This document shows positions 24,055-32,800 of a stretch of 64,000 nt of DNA, piece by piece (within the stretch, counting starts at the first letter, position 1; every line of letters begins with the position of its first letter). Below the pieces are notes generated by a model, which made no database searches, was not told where the DNA came from, and worked only from the letters and a program-made list of their open reading frames with translations. A program made the position numbers and the translations under genes. Source of the stretch: JBMNPT01 sp050943735 (GTDB taxonomy: Bacteria > Bacillota > Clostridia > Oscillospirales > RGIG577); NCBI GenBank assembly GCA_050943735.1, contig JBMNPT010000002.1:204867-268866 (forward strand). The letters run 5' to 3'.

Positions 24055-24080
24055 CTTTTTTTCTATTTTGCAGCTATAAT
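24052..24080 (+). promoter_or_regulatory. Promoter of the serine dehydratase gene
   Basis: TTGCTT (24052-24057), a 17-bp spacer and a perfect TATAAT (24075-24080). Confidence 0.75.
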
Positions 24081-24117
24081 ATGGGTGCACAAATTTCACA
24101 TATGGAGGTGTTTCTCT

Positions 24118-25710
24118 TTGAAAAGACAAAGCCCCAGTATTTTCAATGATATCGTAGGACCCACGATGGTGGGACCTTCCAGCTCCCATACCTGCGGACC
24201 TTCCCGAATTGGATTTTTGTCCCAGCAGCTGTTGCCAGGCCAACTGAAAAAAGCCATTGTCGCCTTTGCACGTGAAGGTGCCTACACTTTGATGTACAAA
24301 GGTCAACGCTCCGATATGGGATACATCAACGGTCTGTTGGGCCGCCGCCCTGAAGATCCCCGTCTGCGGGATGCATTCCAGCAAGCCCGGGAGGCTCAGG
24401 TAGAAGTGGAGTTCCGCATCGAGGATTTCCCGCCGGTGGTTCCCAACATCTCTCACATCACTCTGGAAAACACCCAGGGCCAACAAGTGGTGGTGTATAC
24501 CGATTCCACCGGCGGCGGTACCGTCCGTCTGCTGGAAATCGATCACTTCCCTGTAGACATCGTGGGAGACTGCTATGAGCTCATCATCCGCACCGATTGC
24601 GGAGAGGCAGAAAATCAGGAGATGATGAAACAAGTACAGGCATTGCGCCATCCCACCGAGGGCTTTTCGATATCCACTGTGGAAGACCGGGGATTGCTCA
24701 ATCTGAAATACCGTACCGCCTGTGACCAGGTCCTGCTGGATCAAATCTCCGCTTTGCCTCATGTCATTGGCGTGACCCAAATGGAACCTGTTCTGGTGGT
24801 TCCTTCCAACCGGCAATGTCAGCTGCCCTTTCAAAGCGCTGAGGAAATGCTGACTCTGGCTCGGAAACGCAACTGCTCTCTGGCTGAATTGGCCATTGAC
24901 TATGAAATGGCCCGCAGCGGCTGGAATCGTCAACAGGTGTGGGACTACATGGAATATGTGGTACGTACCATGGAACACAGCTCCCAGGCCGCGCTGGAAG
25001 GCAATATCGACATGGCGGGCATCATCCAGCCCACCGCAGGCAAAGTGGAAAACTATGTCAAGACCAATCCCCGCGCTCTGGACATGGGCGTACTGAACAC
25101 CGCCGTCCCCTGGGGCATGGCCACCATGGAATACAGCAGCGCCATGGGTGTGGTACTCTGTGCTCCCACCGGCGGATCGGCTGGATTGTTCCCCGGATCG
25201 GTGCTGGGCGTGGCAAATCATCTGGGACTTTCCATGAAAGAAAAGGTGGAAGCCATGCTGGTCACCGCCATCATCGGCATTGTCATGAGCAAAGACTGCA
25301 ACTATTCCGCCGAATTGTACGGCTGCCAGGTAGAGCCAGGCGCCGCCTCCGGTATGGCCGCTGGCGGATTGGTCTATCTGATGGGCGGAACTCCTGAGCA
25401 ATCCTGTCAGGCAGCTTCCTGCGCCGTTCAAAATATTTTGGGCACCATTTGTGATCCGGTGGCTGGTCTGGTACAAATTCCCTGTATCAACCGCAATGCC
25501 ATGTCAGTGGCCAATGCAGTGGTATCCGCCAACATGATTATGGGTGGCTTTGATCCTCTGATTCCGCTGGATCAGACCGCCGAAACCCTGTTCCGCGTAG
25601 GCCGTCAGCTGCCCAGCGAACTGCGCTGTACCTGCAAAGGTGGTCTGTGTACCACGCCTTGCGGTCAGCAGCTGGCCCGAGAACAGGATGAACGTGACGC
25701 AAAACGTTGA
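24118..25710 (+). CDS. L-serine dehydratase, single chain (beta plus alpha domains), iron-sulfur type
   Basis: 530 residues. The N-terminal beta domain opens with IFNDIVGPTMVGPSSSHTCG. The C-terminal alpha domain contains APTGGSAGLFPGSVLG, then SAELYGCQVEPGAASGMAAG and GTICDPVAGLVQIPCINRNA, with cysteines expected to bind a [4Fe-4S] cluster. It deaminates serine to pyruvate. The start is TTG at 24118, seven bases after GGAGGTG; no ATG is suitably placed. In betaine-demethylating metabolism the glycine end product can enter serine, so the shared promoter element with the BCCT operon makes metabolic sense. That link is inference. Confidence 0.9.
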   Translation: MKRQSPSIFNDIVGPTMVGPSSSHTCGPSRIGFLSQQLLPGQLKKAIVAFAREGAYTLMYKGQRSDMGYINGLLGRRPEDPRLRDAFQQAREAQVEVEFRIEDFPPVVPNISHITLENTQGQQVVVYTDSTGGGTVRLLEIDHFPVDIVGDCYELIIRTDCGEAENQEMMKQVQALRHPTEGFSISTVEDRGLLNLKYRTACDQVLLDQISALPHVIGVTQMEPVLVVPSNRQCQLPFQSAEEMLTLARKRNCSLAELAIDYEMARSGWNRQQVWDYMEYVVRTMEHSSQAALEGNIDMAGIIQPTAGKVENYVKTNPRALDMGVLNTAVPWGMATMEYSSAMGVVLCAPTGGSAGLFPGSVLGVANHLGLSMKEKVEAMLVTAIIGIVMSKDCNYSAELYGCQVEPGAASGMAAGGLVYLMGGTPEQSCQAASCAVQNILGTICDPVAGLVQIPCINRNAMSVANAVVSANMIMGGFDPLIPLDQTAETLFRVGRQLPSELRCTCKGGLCTTPCGQQLAREQDERDAKR

Positions 25711-25722
25711 TTTTTCTTTACT

Positions 25723-26604
25723 ATGAACACCAAATGGAATGCTCTGTGGAGATGTGTCCGTCCCACTGCGTATATGATTTTTGGACAACTCTGTTACAGC
25801 GTGGCCATCAATGCCTTTTATGCCCCCAACCATGTGGCCGGAGGTGGATTGGCTGGCATTGCCACTGTCATCAACTATCTCATTCCCATTCCCATCGGTC
25901 TGACTACCTTTTTAATGAGCGCGCCCTTTTTACTGATCGCCTGGTTTGTAAAAGGACACTCCTATACCATACGCACCCTTGTTTCCACCGTTGTCAGTGT
26001 GGTTCTGATTGATTTGCTGGCTTTTTTGCCAGCGGCCACCGATGACCGTCTGGTTGCTGCCATGATGGGAGGTGCCATCTATGCCATGGGAGCCGCTTCC
26101 ATGGTGCGAGCGGAATGTTCGGCGGGTGGGTCTGATCTGATTGCCCGACTGATGCAGCACAAATGGCCCCATTTTTCCCTGGGAAGCTGTATTTTGGCTG
26201 TGGACGGCCTATGTGTCATTGCAGCCGCTTTGGGATACCACGACATCAACGCCGGTATTTTTTCCATTATCGCGGTCTATTCCTGTTCTGTGTTTACAGA
26301 TCGGATTTCCAGTGGTTTTCAAAATGCCTGCTCCTGCCAGATCATCACCCAGCAGCCCCCGCAGGAATTGGCTCATACCATTCAAGCCACTCTGCACCGC
26401 GGTGTCACTCTGCAATCTGCTGAAGGCATGTATCACCACCAAACCATCAACCTTTTGCTGGTGGTGGTCAAAGCCCGAGAAGTGTTCAAGCTCAAAGAAT
26501 TGGTAGCCCAGCAGGACCCCAGTGCCTTTGTGGTGGTCACCCCCGTCAATGAAGTCAAAGGCGGCGGATTTGATTCCCAGATTGGACACTATGAAACTTC
26601 CTGA
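25723..26604 (+). CDS. YitT-family membrane protein (DUF161 and DUF2179)
   Basis: 293 residues. Five or six membrane helices in the first ~200 residues include the family signature AINAFYAPNHVAGGGLAGIA. A soluble C-terminal DUF2179 domain follows (about 205-285). The function of the family is not established. It starts 12 bp after the serine dehydratase stop with no clear ribosome binding site, so it likely depends on coupling to that gene. A terminator follows. Confidence 0.87.
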   Translation: MNTKWNALWRCVRPTAYMIFGQLCYSVAINAFYAPNHVAGGGLAGIATVINYLIPIPIGLTTFLMSAPFLLIAWFVKGHSYTIRTLVSTVVSVVLIDLLAFLPAATDDRLVAAMMGGAIYAMGAASMVRAECSAGGSDLIARLMQHKWPHFSLGSCILAVDGLCVIAAALGYHDINAGIFSIIAVYSCSVFTDRISSGFQNACSCQIITQQPPQELAHTIQATLHRGVTLQSAEGMYHHQTINLLLVVVKAREVFKLKELVAQQDPSAFVVVTPVNEVKGGGFDSQIGHYETS

Positions 26605-26635
26605 CGCAATTTTCAACCTTTCTCATTCTACCTTG

Positions 26636-26673
26636 GAGAGTCCTTGTTGATAGAACAAGGACTCTCTTTCTTT
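26636..26673 (+). terminator. Intrinsic terminator after yitT-like gene
   Basis: GAGAGTCCTTGTT pairs with AACAAGGACTCTC, followed by a T-rich run. Confidence 0.85.
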
Positions 26674-26683
26674 TGGGCTTTGA

Positions 26684-26712
26684 TTGAAATACAGGTAAAA
26701 TTATGGTATTCT
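26684..26712 (+). promoter_or_regulatory. Promoter for gltX-glnS
   Basis: TTGAAA, a 17-bp spacer and TATTCT. The short leader of about 50 bases to the start leaves no room for a T-box. Confidence 0.65.
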
Positions 26713-26770
26713 ATAAGATAGAACTCGCAAAATAACAGCAATGAATTTACACAAAAGAGGATGTGACATT

Positions 26771-28426
26771 TTGAATACCCAAGCATTGGCTGATCTGCTC
26801 TTTACCGAGCCTCTCAAGACCCCGGAAGAATACGAGGAAATGTACCCCGAACGGGAATTGCCCGAGGGGGCCAAAGTCACCCGAATGGCTCCCAGCCCCA
26901 CTGGCTTTATGCATCTGGGCAATCTGTTCGGCGCCATCACCGATGAGCGTCTGGCCCATCAAAGCGGAGGCATTTTTTACCTGCGCATTGAGGACACCGA
27001 CAAAAAGCGGGAAGTGGAAGGCGGTGTGGAAACCATTCTGAAGGTGTTCCGCCAGTTTGGCCTGCACTTTGATGAAGGCGCCACATTGGAAGGGGACAAC
27101 GGCGTATATGGTCCCTATCGCCAGCGGCAACGGGAGATGATTTACAAATCCTTTGCCAAGAGCCTGGTGCTGCGTGGACTGGCCTATCCCTGCTTCTGTA
27201 CCGAAGAAGAACTGGCCGACATGCGTGCCCGTCAGGAGGCCAATAAGGAAAACTTCGGCTACTACGGCAAATACGCCAAATACCGTGACTGCCCTCTGGA
27301 AGAGGTAGAACGCCGCATCAAAGCGGGCGAACCCTGGGTGCTGCGGTTTCGCTCCATGGGTGATCCTGCCAAAAAGGTCTATCACACCGACCTGATCAAG
27401 GGCAAAATGGAATTCCCCGAAAACGATCAGGATGTGGTGCTGCTGAAATCGGACGGCATCCCCACCTATCACTTTGCTCATGTCATCGACGACCACCTGA
27501 TGCGTACCAATGTGGTGGTCCGCGGAGAGGAATGGCTGGCCACCCTGCCCATTCACCTGCAGCTGTTTGATACACTGGGCTTCAAGCGGCCCAAATATGC
27601 CCACACCGCCCAGCTGATGAAGATGGACGAAGGCAGCAAACGCAAACTGTCCAAGCGGAAGGACCCTGAACTGGCCCTGGATTTCTACCATGCGGAAGGT
27701 TATCCGGTGCCTTCGGTCATTGAATACCTGCTGACGCTGCTCAACTCCAACTTTGAGGAATGGCGTCTGCGTAATCCCCAGGAGCCGGTGGACAAGTTCC
27801 CCTTCTCCACCAAAAAGATGAGTGTATCGGGCTCCCTCTTTGATGTGGACAAACTCAAAGATGTAAGCAAAAACGTCATCGCTCAAATGGACGCTAAGAC
27901 GGTATATGACTACGTCACCCAATGGGCGCAGCAGTACGATGCGGAATTTGCCGCTCTGCTCACCCGGGACCCCGCATATACCCAGTCCATTCTGGCCATC
28001 GGCCGGGGCGGCAAAAAGCCCCGTAAGGACATCGCCATCTGGAGCGAAGTGAAGGCCTATATGGGCTTCTTCTTCGACGAACTATTCCACCCGGAGTACG
28101 AATTCCCCTCCAATGTGAGCAAGGAAGATACTCTGCGGATTCTGGAGGAATACCACGCCTCCTATCAGCCCGAAACCGATATGAATGTCTGGTTTGAAAA
28201 GGTGTGCAGCCTGTCCGAAGCCATTGGCTTTGCCCCCTCCACCAAGGAATACCGGGCCAACCCTGAAGCCTACCGCGGACATCCCGGCGACACCTCCATG
28301 GTGCTGCGGGTGGCCGTCACCGGCCGGCAAAACGCGCCCGATCTGTTTACTGTCATGAACATCCTGGGACCGGAACGGGTCAAGCAGCGTCTCAACCGGG
28401 CCTATGAATTTGTACTGGGCGAGTGA
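26771..28426 (+). CDS. gltX: Glutamyl-tRNA synthetase
   Basis: 551 residues, class I. The HIGH-type motif is in PSPTGFMHLGN and the KMSKS equivalent is RKLSKRKDPE. The zinc-like CFCTEEELADMR region and a C-terminal anticodon-binding domain are present. It charges tRNA-Glu. I take TTG at 26771 as start: AAAAGAGG lies ten bases upstream, whereas the ATG at 26741 has no site. glnS follows 35 bp after the stop in the same orientation. Confidence 0.94.
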   Translation: MNTQALADLLFTEPLKTPEEYEEMYPERELPEGAKVTRMAPSPTGFMHLGNLFGAITDERLAHQSGGIFYLRIEDTDKKREVEGGVETILKVFRQFGLHFDEGATLEGDNGVYGPYRQRQREMIYKSFAKSLVLRGLAYPCFCTEEELADMRARQEANKENFGYYGKYAKYRDCPLEEVERRIKAGEPWVLRFRSMGDPAKKVYHTDLIKGKMEFPENDQDVVLLKSDGIPTYHFAHVIDDHLMRTNVVVRGEEWLATLPIHLQLFDTLGFKRPKYAHTAQLMKMDEGSKRKLSKRKDPELALDFYHAEGYPVPSVIEYLLTLLNSNFEEWRLRNPQEPVDKFPFSTKKMSVSGSLFDVDKLKDVSKNVIAQMDAKTVYDYVTQWAQQYDAEFAALLTRDPAYTQSILAIGRGGKKPRKDIAIWSEVKAYMGFFFDELFHPEYEFPSNVSKEDTLRILEEYHASYQPETDMNVWFEKVCSLSEAIGFAPSTKEYRANPEAYRGHPGDTSMVLRVAVTGRQNAPDLFTVMNILGPERVKQRLNRAYEFVLGE

Positions 28427-28461
28427 TCCGCCCCATCTCATAATGAAAAGGAATGAAACCA

Positions 28462-30120
28462 ATGGAAGAAATGACCTCCAATTTTATCACCGAGATCATC
28501 GACGCGGATGTGGCCGCCAACCCTGATCTCAAAATCCACACCCGGTTCCCTCCGGAACCCAACGGCTATCTGCACATCGGCAGCGCCAAAGCCATCTATA
28601 TCAACTACGCCGCAGCCAAAAAATACGGCGGCCTGTTCAATCTGCGGTATGACGACACCAATCCCACCCGGGAGGACACCGAATATGTAGACTCCATCCG
28701 CTCCGATCTGGAATGGCTGGGCGCCCACCCCGACGGCGGTGTGTTCTATGGCAGCGATTACTTTGACAAATGCTATGAATTTGCCGTCAAGCTCATCAAA
28801 GAGGGCAAAGCCTATGTATGCGACCTCTCTCCCGATGAAATGCGGGAATACCGGGGCACTCTCACTCAGCCCGGCCGTAACAGTCCTTACCGGGACCGCT
28901 CGGTGGAAGAAAATCTGCGGCTGTTCCAGGAGATGAAGGAAGGCAAACATCCCGAAGGGTCTCACACCCTGCGGGCCAAAATCGACATGGCCTCCCCCAA
29001 TATGAATCTGCGTGACCCGGCCATTTACCGCATCAGCTTTTCCCACCACCATCGCCAGGGCGACAAGTGGTGCATCTATCCCCTGTATGATTTTGCCCAT
29101 CCCATTCAGGACGCGCTGGAAGGGGTCACTCACTCCCTGTGCTCCATCGAATTTGAAAACCACCGTCCGCTGTACGACTGGGTGATCGCCAATGTGGGAT
29201 TCCAGCAGGAACCTCACCAGTATGAATTTGCCCGTCTCAATGTCACCCGTACGGTGATGAGCAAACGCTATCTGCGCCAGCTGGTGTTCGACGGCTATGT
29301 GGACGGCTGGGATGACCCCCGGATGCCCACTCTGTGCGGTCTGCGCCGCCGGGGTTATACTCCTTCGGCCATTTTTGACTTTGTGCGCCGGGCCGGTATC
29401 TCCAAGACCTACTCCATGGTGGATGTGGGCTTGTTGGAGCACTGTATCCGCGAGGAACTCAATGAGTCCGCTCCCCGCCGCATTGCGGTGCTGGACCCGC
29501 TGAAGGTCACCATCACCAACTATCCTGAGAACCAGACCGAGACCTTTGACCTGCCCAACAATCCGCTGAAGCCGGAAGAGGGTACCCGTCCGGTGACTTT
29601 CTCCCGCACCCTGTATGTGGAACGCAGCGACTTTATGGAGGAAGCGCCTAAAAAATTCTTCCGTCTCAAGCCGGGCGGCGAAGTGCGGTTGATGGGCGCG
29701 TACCTCATCACCTGTGAGGATGTCATCAAGGATGAAGCTGGACAGGTGGTGGAACTGCGCTGCAAAGCCGATCTGGAAACCCGCAACGGCAATCCGGCCG
29801 ACGGCCGCAAGGTGCGGGGCACCATCCACTGGGTATCGGCGGATCACTGTGAAAATGCCACAGTGCGGCTGTACGACTATCTGTTCACGGTGGATGACCT
29901 GAGCGATATCCCCGAGGACAAGAATTTCCTGGATTATGTGGACCCCAACTCCTGCACTGTGCTGGAAAACTGCAAGCTGGAGGCCTGTATGGCCGACGTG
30001 GCGGCAGAAGAGAAATTCCAGTTTGTGCGCAATGGTTATTTTGTGCGGGACCTGAAGCTGCCCGGCACCTACAACCGCATTGTGGGACTGAAGGACAGCT
30101 ACGCAAAGGCCAATAAATAA
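28462..30120 (+). CDS. glnS: Glutaminyl-tRNA synthetase
   Basis: 552 residues, class I. FPPEPNGYLHIGSAKA carries the HIGH motif and TVMSKRYLRQL the KMSKS motif. The GlnRS-specific catalytic core is followed by two anticodon-binding beta-barrels (RTLYVERSDFMEEAPKKFFR, then LKPGGEVRLMGAY). It charges tRNA-Gln directly. Many Firmicutes lack this enzyme and use GatCAB instead, so its presence beside gltX is notable. ATG 28462 is chosen over 28453 on spacing from AAAAGGA. Confidence 0.95.
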   Translation: MEEMTSNFITEIIDADVAANPDLKIHTRFPPEPNGYLHIGSAKAIYINYAAAKKYGGLFNLRYDDTNPTREDTEYVDSIRSDLEWLGAHPDGGVFYGSDYFDKCYEFAVKLIKEGKAYVCDLSPDEMREYRGTLTQPGRNSPYRDRSVEENLRLFQEMKEGKHPEGSHTLRAKIDMASPNMNLRDPAIYRISFSHHHRQGDKWCIYPLYDFAHPIQDALEGVTHSLCSIEFENHRPLYDWVIANVGFQQEPHQYEFARLNVTRTVMSKRYLRQLVFDGYVDGWDDPRMPTLCGLRRRGYTPSAIFDFVRRAGISKTYSMVDVGLLEHCIREELNESAPRRIAVLDPLKVTITNYPENQTETFDLPNNPLKPEEGTRPVTFSRTLYVERSDFMEEAPKKFFRLKPGGEVRLMGAYLITCEDVIKDEAGQVVELRCKADLETRNGNPADGRKVRGTIHWVSADHCENATVRLYDYLFTVDDLSDIPEDKNFLDYVDPNSCTVLENCKLEACMADVAAEEKFQFVRNGYFVRDLKLPGTYNRIVGLKDSYAKANK

Positions 30121-30155
30121 GACCAAGACCACCTGTTCCTGAGGAGGTGCTATAT

Positions 30156-30656
30156 ATGAAACGGTACAAGCCCTTTTTCATAGTTGGTTTGCTTATTTTG
30201 GCTGTGGTGGGAGGTGTCTGGCTGACACTGCGCGCCACTGCCCACTACCCTACCCCAGGAGAACCGGTCTCCTATCCGGTCAATCAGGCAGAAGGCTTCG
30301 TCCTGTCTGTGGAGGAGCCCACCTGGTCCCCCTTCCGTGGCTATACTCTGCGCTATGCCATTGCCATTGATTCCCCGGAGGTCTATTCTCTGGTGGATGA
30401 CGCGCCCCAAACCTTTGAGCATCTGGAATGGTTTCACCAAGGACAATGGGTCCGACTGGTCCGTCAAACCGAATCAGGCGCCTATGTAACTTTTGACATT
30501 GGTGGCAGCGAAAACACCGGATTCCAGGGCAGCCTGGTACAGAAATATGAAGGCTATGGCACCCGTCTGGAACCTGGCACCTACCGTTTGACGCTGGAGA
30601 TGACCGACTCGCAAAATGAACCCCACTATTTGGCGGCGGAGTTTGAAATTGAATGA
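30156..30656 (+). CDS. Exported or membrane-anchored Ig-like domain protein
   Basis: 166 residues. One N-terminal hydrophobic segment (about 7-26) could be an uncleaved signal or anchor. The rest is a beta-rich domain of the bacterial Ig-like Big_14 type, with the hallmark GQWVRLVRQ and LEPGTYRLTLEM. The role is unknown. GAGGAGG lies eight bases before the ATG. It is 35 bp past glnS and is ended by a terminator, so it may be carried on the same transcript. Confidence 0.75.
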   Translation: MKRYKPFFIVGLLILAVVGGVWLTLRATAHYPTPGEPVSYPVNQAEGFVLSVEEPTWSPFRGYTLRYAIAIDSPEVYSLVDDAPQTFEHLEWFHQGQWVRLVRQTESGAYVTFDIGGSENTGFQGSLVQKYEGYGTRLEPGTYRLTLEMTDSQNEPHYLAAEFEIE

Positions 30657-30668
30657 CCCGCATAAATG

Positions 30669-30707
30669 AAAAAAGCGGAAACCGAAAATCGGTTTCCGCT
30701 TTTTTTG
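30669..30707 (+). terminator. Intrinsic terminator after Ig-like gene
   Basis: AAAAGCGGAAACCGA and TCGGTTTCCGCTTTT form a perfect stem with a three- or four-base loop and a T7 run. Confidence 0.9.
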
Positions 30708-30774
30708 CTGTACAGAGGCCACTGAGCCCTCCAAAACTGCCGGGGCATCGCAACTACCAGAGCCGCCGCCACGC

Positions 30775-30808
30775 AAAAACAGGACCGATGACTCGGTCCT
30801 GTTTTTTT
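30775..30808. terminator. Terminator for the hydrogenase gene
   Basis: AAACAGGACCGA pairs with TCGGTCCTGTTT around TGAC, with A/T runs on both sides. It abuts the hydrogenase stop codon on the minus strand. The 60 bp between this and the previous terminator hold nothing recognisable. Confidence 0.8.
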
Positions 30809-32309
30809 ATTCCTTCTTTTCCCCTTCGTCAGGGTCCGGCAATGCCCGGGTAGAACGCTTCACATAGTCGTTTACCGCAATGGCAGCCTTATTGATAGGC
30901 AGAATGGTACCGGCACCGCCTACACAACCGCCGGGACAACCCATACCTTCGATGAGATAGCCGTTGCGCTTACCCGCCTTGGCCAGTGTCAGCAGCTTCT
31001 TGCAGTCCTTCAGACCTTCCGCGCGGTCAATGAGCACTTCCTTATCGGGATAGTATTCCTTGATGCACTTTTCAATGGCGCTGGCCACACCGCCTGCAAC
31101 ACCGTAGCCACGTCCGGCGCCGGTGGCGTCATGGAAGCTGGTGGTCTTTTCCATGTCGGCAAATTCGATGCCCTTTGCCACAAACATCCCCATCAGCTCT
31201 TCAAAAGTGATGACGAAATCCACATCACTGCGTACCGTCCGGCGGGACGCCTCCAGCTTTTTAGCGGCGCAGGGGCCGATGAACACCACGCTGGCATTGG
31301 GATTTTTCTCCTTGATATACCGGGCGGTGGCCACCATGGGAGTGAGCTCGTTGCTGATGCTGCCAATCACATCGGGGAAGAACTTCTTGGCCAGCATGGA
31401 CCAGGAAGGACAGCAGGATGTGAGCAGGAAGGGCAGATCATTGGGTACATGCTCCGCATAGTGCTTGGCCTCTGCCATGGCGCCCATATCCGCGCCCAGG
31501 GCCACTTCATATACCTTGGCAAAGCCCAGAATCTTCAGCGCCTCCTTGATCTTGTCAGGAGTGGCCAGAGGACCAAACTGTCCCACAAAAGCAGGAGCAA
31601 TGGCCGCAATCACTTCTCGTCCGGACTGCATGGCCCGGATGAGCTGGAAAATCTGAGACTTGTCCGCAATGGCCGCAAAGGGACAGTTCACCATACACAT
31701 ACCGCAGGACACACACTTGTCATAGTTGATCTTGGCCCGTCCCAGGTAATCGCTTTCAATGGCATCCACGCCACAGGCCGCTGCACAGGGCCGCACCCGT
31801 TTGGTGATGGCATCATAGGGGCAGGCTTCCTTGCACCGTCCGCACTTGATGCACTTTTCCTGATCAATATAGGACTTACCCTTGACAATGGAGATGGCCT
31901 TCACCGGGCACACGCTGGTGCAGGGATGCGCCAGACAGCCTTTGCAGTTGGCGCTGACGATAAAGGACTTCACCTCACAGGCATCACAGGCCGAAGGAAT
32001 CACATTGATCAGCGGGGGCTCATAATACTTTTCCGGAATGGCGCTCTCCTCAATCCCCTTGGAGATAGGCGCCGCCTCGTCCGGTTTCCGCAGCGACAAC
32101 CCCATAGCCAACCGCAGACGTTCCCCAATAATGGCTCGCTCCTGAAATACACTGTCCCGATAATGGGCCACCTCACCGGGGATAATCTTGTAAGGGATTT
32201 CCTCGATCTCATGAATGTCCCGATTTTCATAGGCCAGTTTGGCAATTTCCGCGAACACATGCCGGCGAATGGTCGTCACCGGCGTATACAACCCTCTCAT
32301 TCCACTCAT
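30807..32309 (-). CDS. Group-B-like [FeFe]-hydrogenase large subunit
   Basis: 500 residues. The N-terminal part has [4Fe-4S] ferredoxin motifs (CKGCLAHPCTSVCP, CIKCGRCKEACP, CVSCGMCMVNCP). The H-cluster domain has three cysteine motifs: TSCCPSW (L1), GPCAAKK (L2) and GMGCPGGCVGG (L3). L2 reads GPCAAKK rather than the MPCxxKxxE of well-studied group A enzymes, so it fits group B, whose physiological role is little known. It evolves or takes up H2 using ferredoxin. Its start overlaps the preceding gene (ATGA). Confidence 0.88.
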   Translation of the reverse strand: MSGMRGLYTPVTTIRRHVFAEIAKLAYENRDIHEIEEIPYKIIPGEVAHYRDSVFQERAIIGERLRLAMGLSLRKPDEAAPISKGIEESAIPEKYYEPPLINVIPSACDACEVKSFIVSANCKGCLAHPCTSVCPVKAISIVKGKSYIDQEKCIKCGRCKEACPYDAITKRVRPCAAACGVDAIESDYLGRAKINYDKCVSCGMCMVNCPFAAIADKSQIFQLIRAMQSGREVIAAIAPAFVGQFGPLATPDKIKEALKILGFAKVYEVALGADMGAMAEAKHYAEHVPNDLPFLLTSCCPSWSMLAKKFFPDVIGSISNELTPMVATARYIKEKNPNASVVFIGPCAAKKLEASRRTVRSDVDFVITFEELMGMFVAKGIEFADMEKTTSFHDATGAGRGYGVAGGVASAIEKCIKEYYPDKEVLIDRAEGLKDCKKLLTLAKAGKRNGYLIEGMGCPGGCVGGAGTILPINKAAIAVNDYVKRSTRALPDPDEGEKKE

Positions 32310-32593
32310 TCAGCTTTCACATCCTTCGAAATAATAGACAGAATTTCGGCCATGATGGTCTGACTGTTGGCATTGTCGTACAGCACCCCACCAATCTCCA
32401 CCCGGGGGGAGCGGCCCACATGCTTTTCGCCCAGACATTTTACACTTTCCATTTTGACGGCGATGTCAGTGGAAAAATTCTGGTCCAGATCCTCCGCCAG
32501 ATTCTTCAGGGTTTCAATAGACTCCACCAAATCCAGCGCTCCATGCATGACACATTCAGTGCACACGCAAATTTTAACGGGCAACGTTTTCAC
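32306..32593 (-). CDS. Thioredoxin-like [2Fe-2S] ferredoxin (NuoE-like)
   Basis: 95 residues. The pattern ICVCTECVMHGA near the N-terminus and VKCLGEKHVGRSPRVEIGG further on fits a thioredoxin-fold [2Fe-2S] protein, although the ligand set is not textbook. It probably carries electrons to or from the hydrogenase encoded next, with which it shares an ATGA overlap. The start is GTG at 32593, behind AAGGAGG. An extended -10 (TGGTATAAT) lies about 45 bp upstream. Confidence 0.75.
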   Translation of the reverse strand: MKTLPVKICVCTECVMHGALDLVESIETLKNLAEDLDQNFSTDIAVKMESVKCLGEKHVGRSPRVEIGGVLYDNANSQTIMAEILSIISKDVKAE

Positions 32594-32637
32594 TTTGACG
32601 CTTCCTCCTTTTTGTACCGTTCCAATTTTACTGTCTT

Positions 32638-32646
32638 ATTATACCA
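32638..32646 (-). promoter_or_regulatory. Extended -10 promoter for ferredoxin-hydrogenase operon
   Basis: On the minus strand TGGTATAAT gives an extended -10. The -35 region is not a good match, as is usual for extended -10 promoters. Confidence 0.5.
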
Positions 32647-32800
32647 TACCTGCTTCTAACCCGTCCACCACAACCGCACAGCGATTTTCATAAAATTTCT
32701 CCCCATTTCTCCCAAATCCTGCTGCAAATGGAAAACCCTCTCCAGCATAAATATTCTGGCGCTGCCCATACTAATGAAAAAACCAAAGGGAGGCATCTAC

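Noticed and set aside
24049..25476. 475-codon minus-strand open frame
   Set aside because: Antisense to the serine dehydratase gene, and its Gly/His/Gln-rich composition is typical of shadow frames.
26713..26770. T-box leader for gltX
   Set aside because: The interval between promoter and start is about 60 bp, with no stem I or T-box sequence.
28438..30132. 564-codon minus-strand open frame
   Set aside because: Antisense to glnS over its whole length; the glnS motifs are complete.
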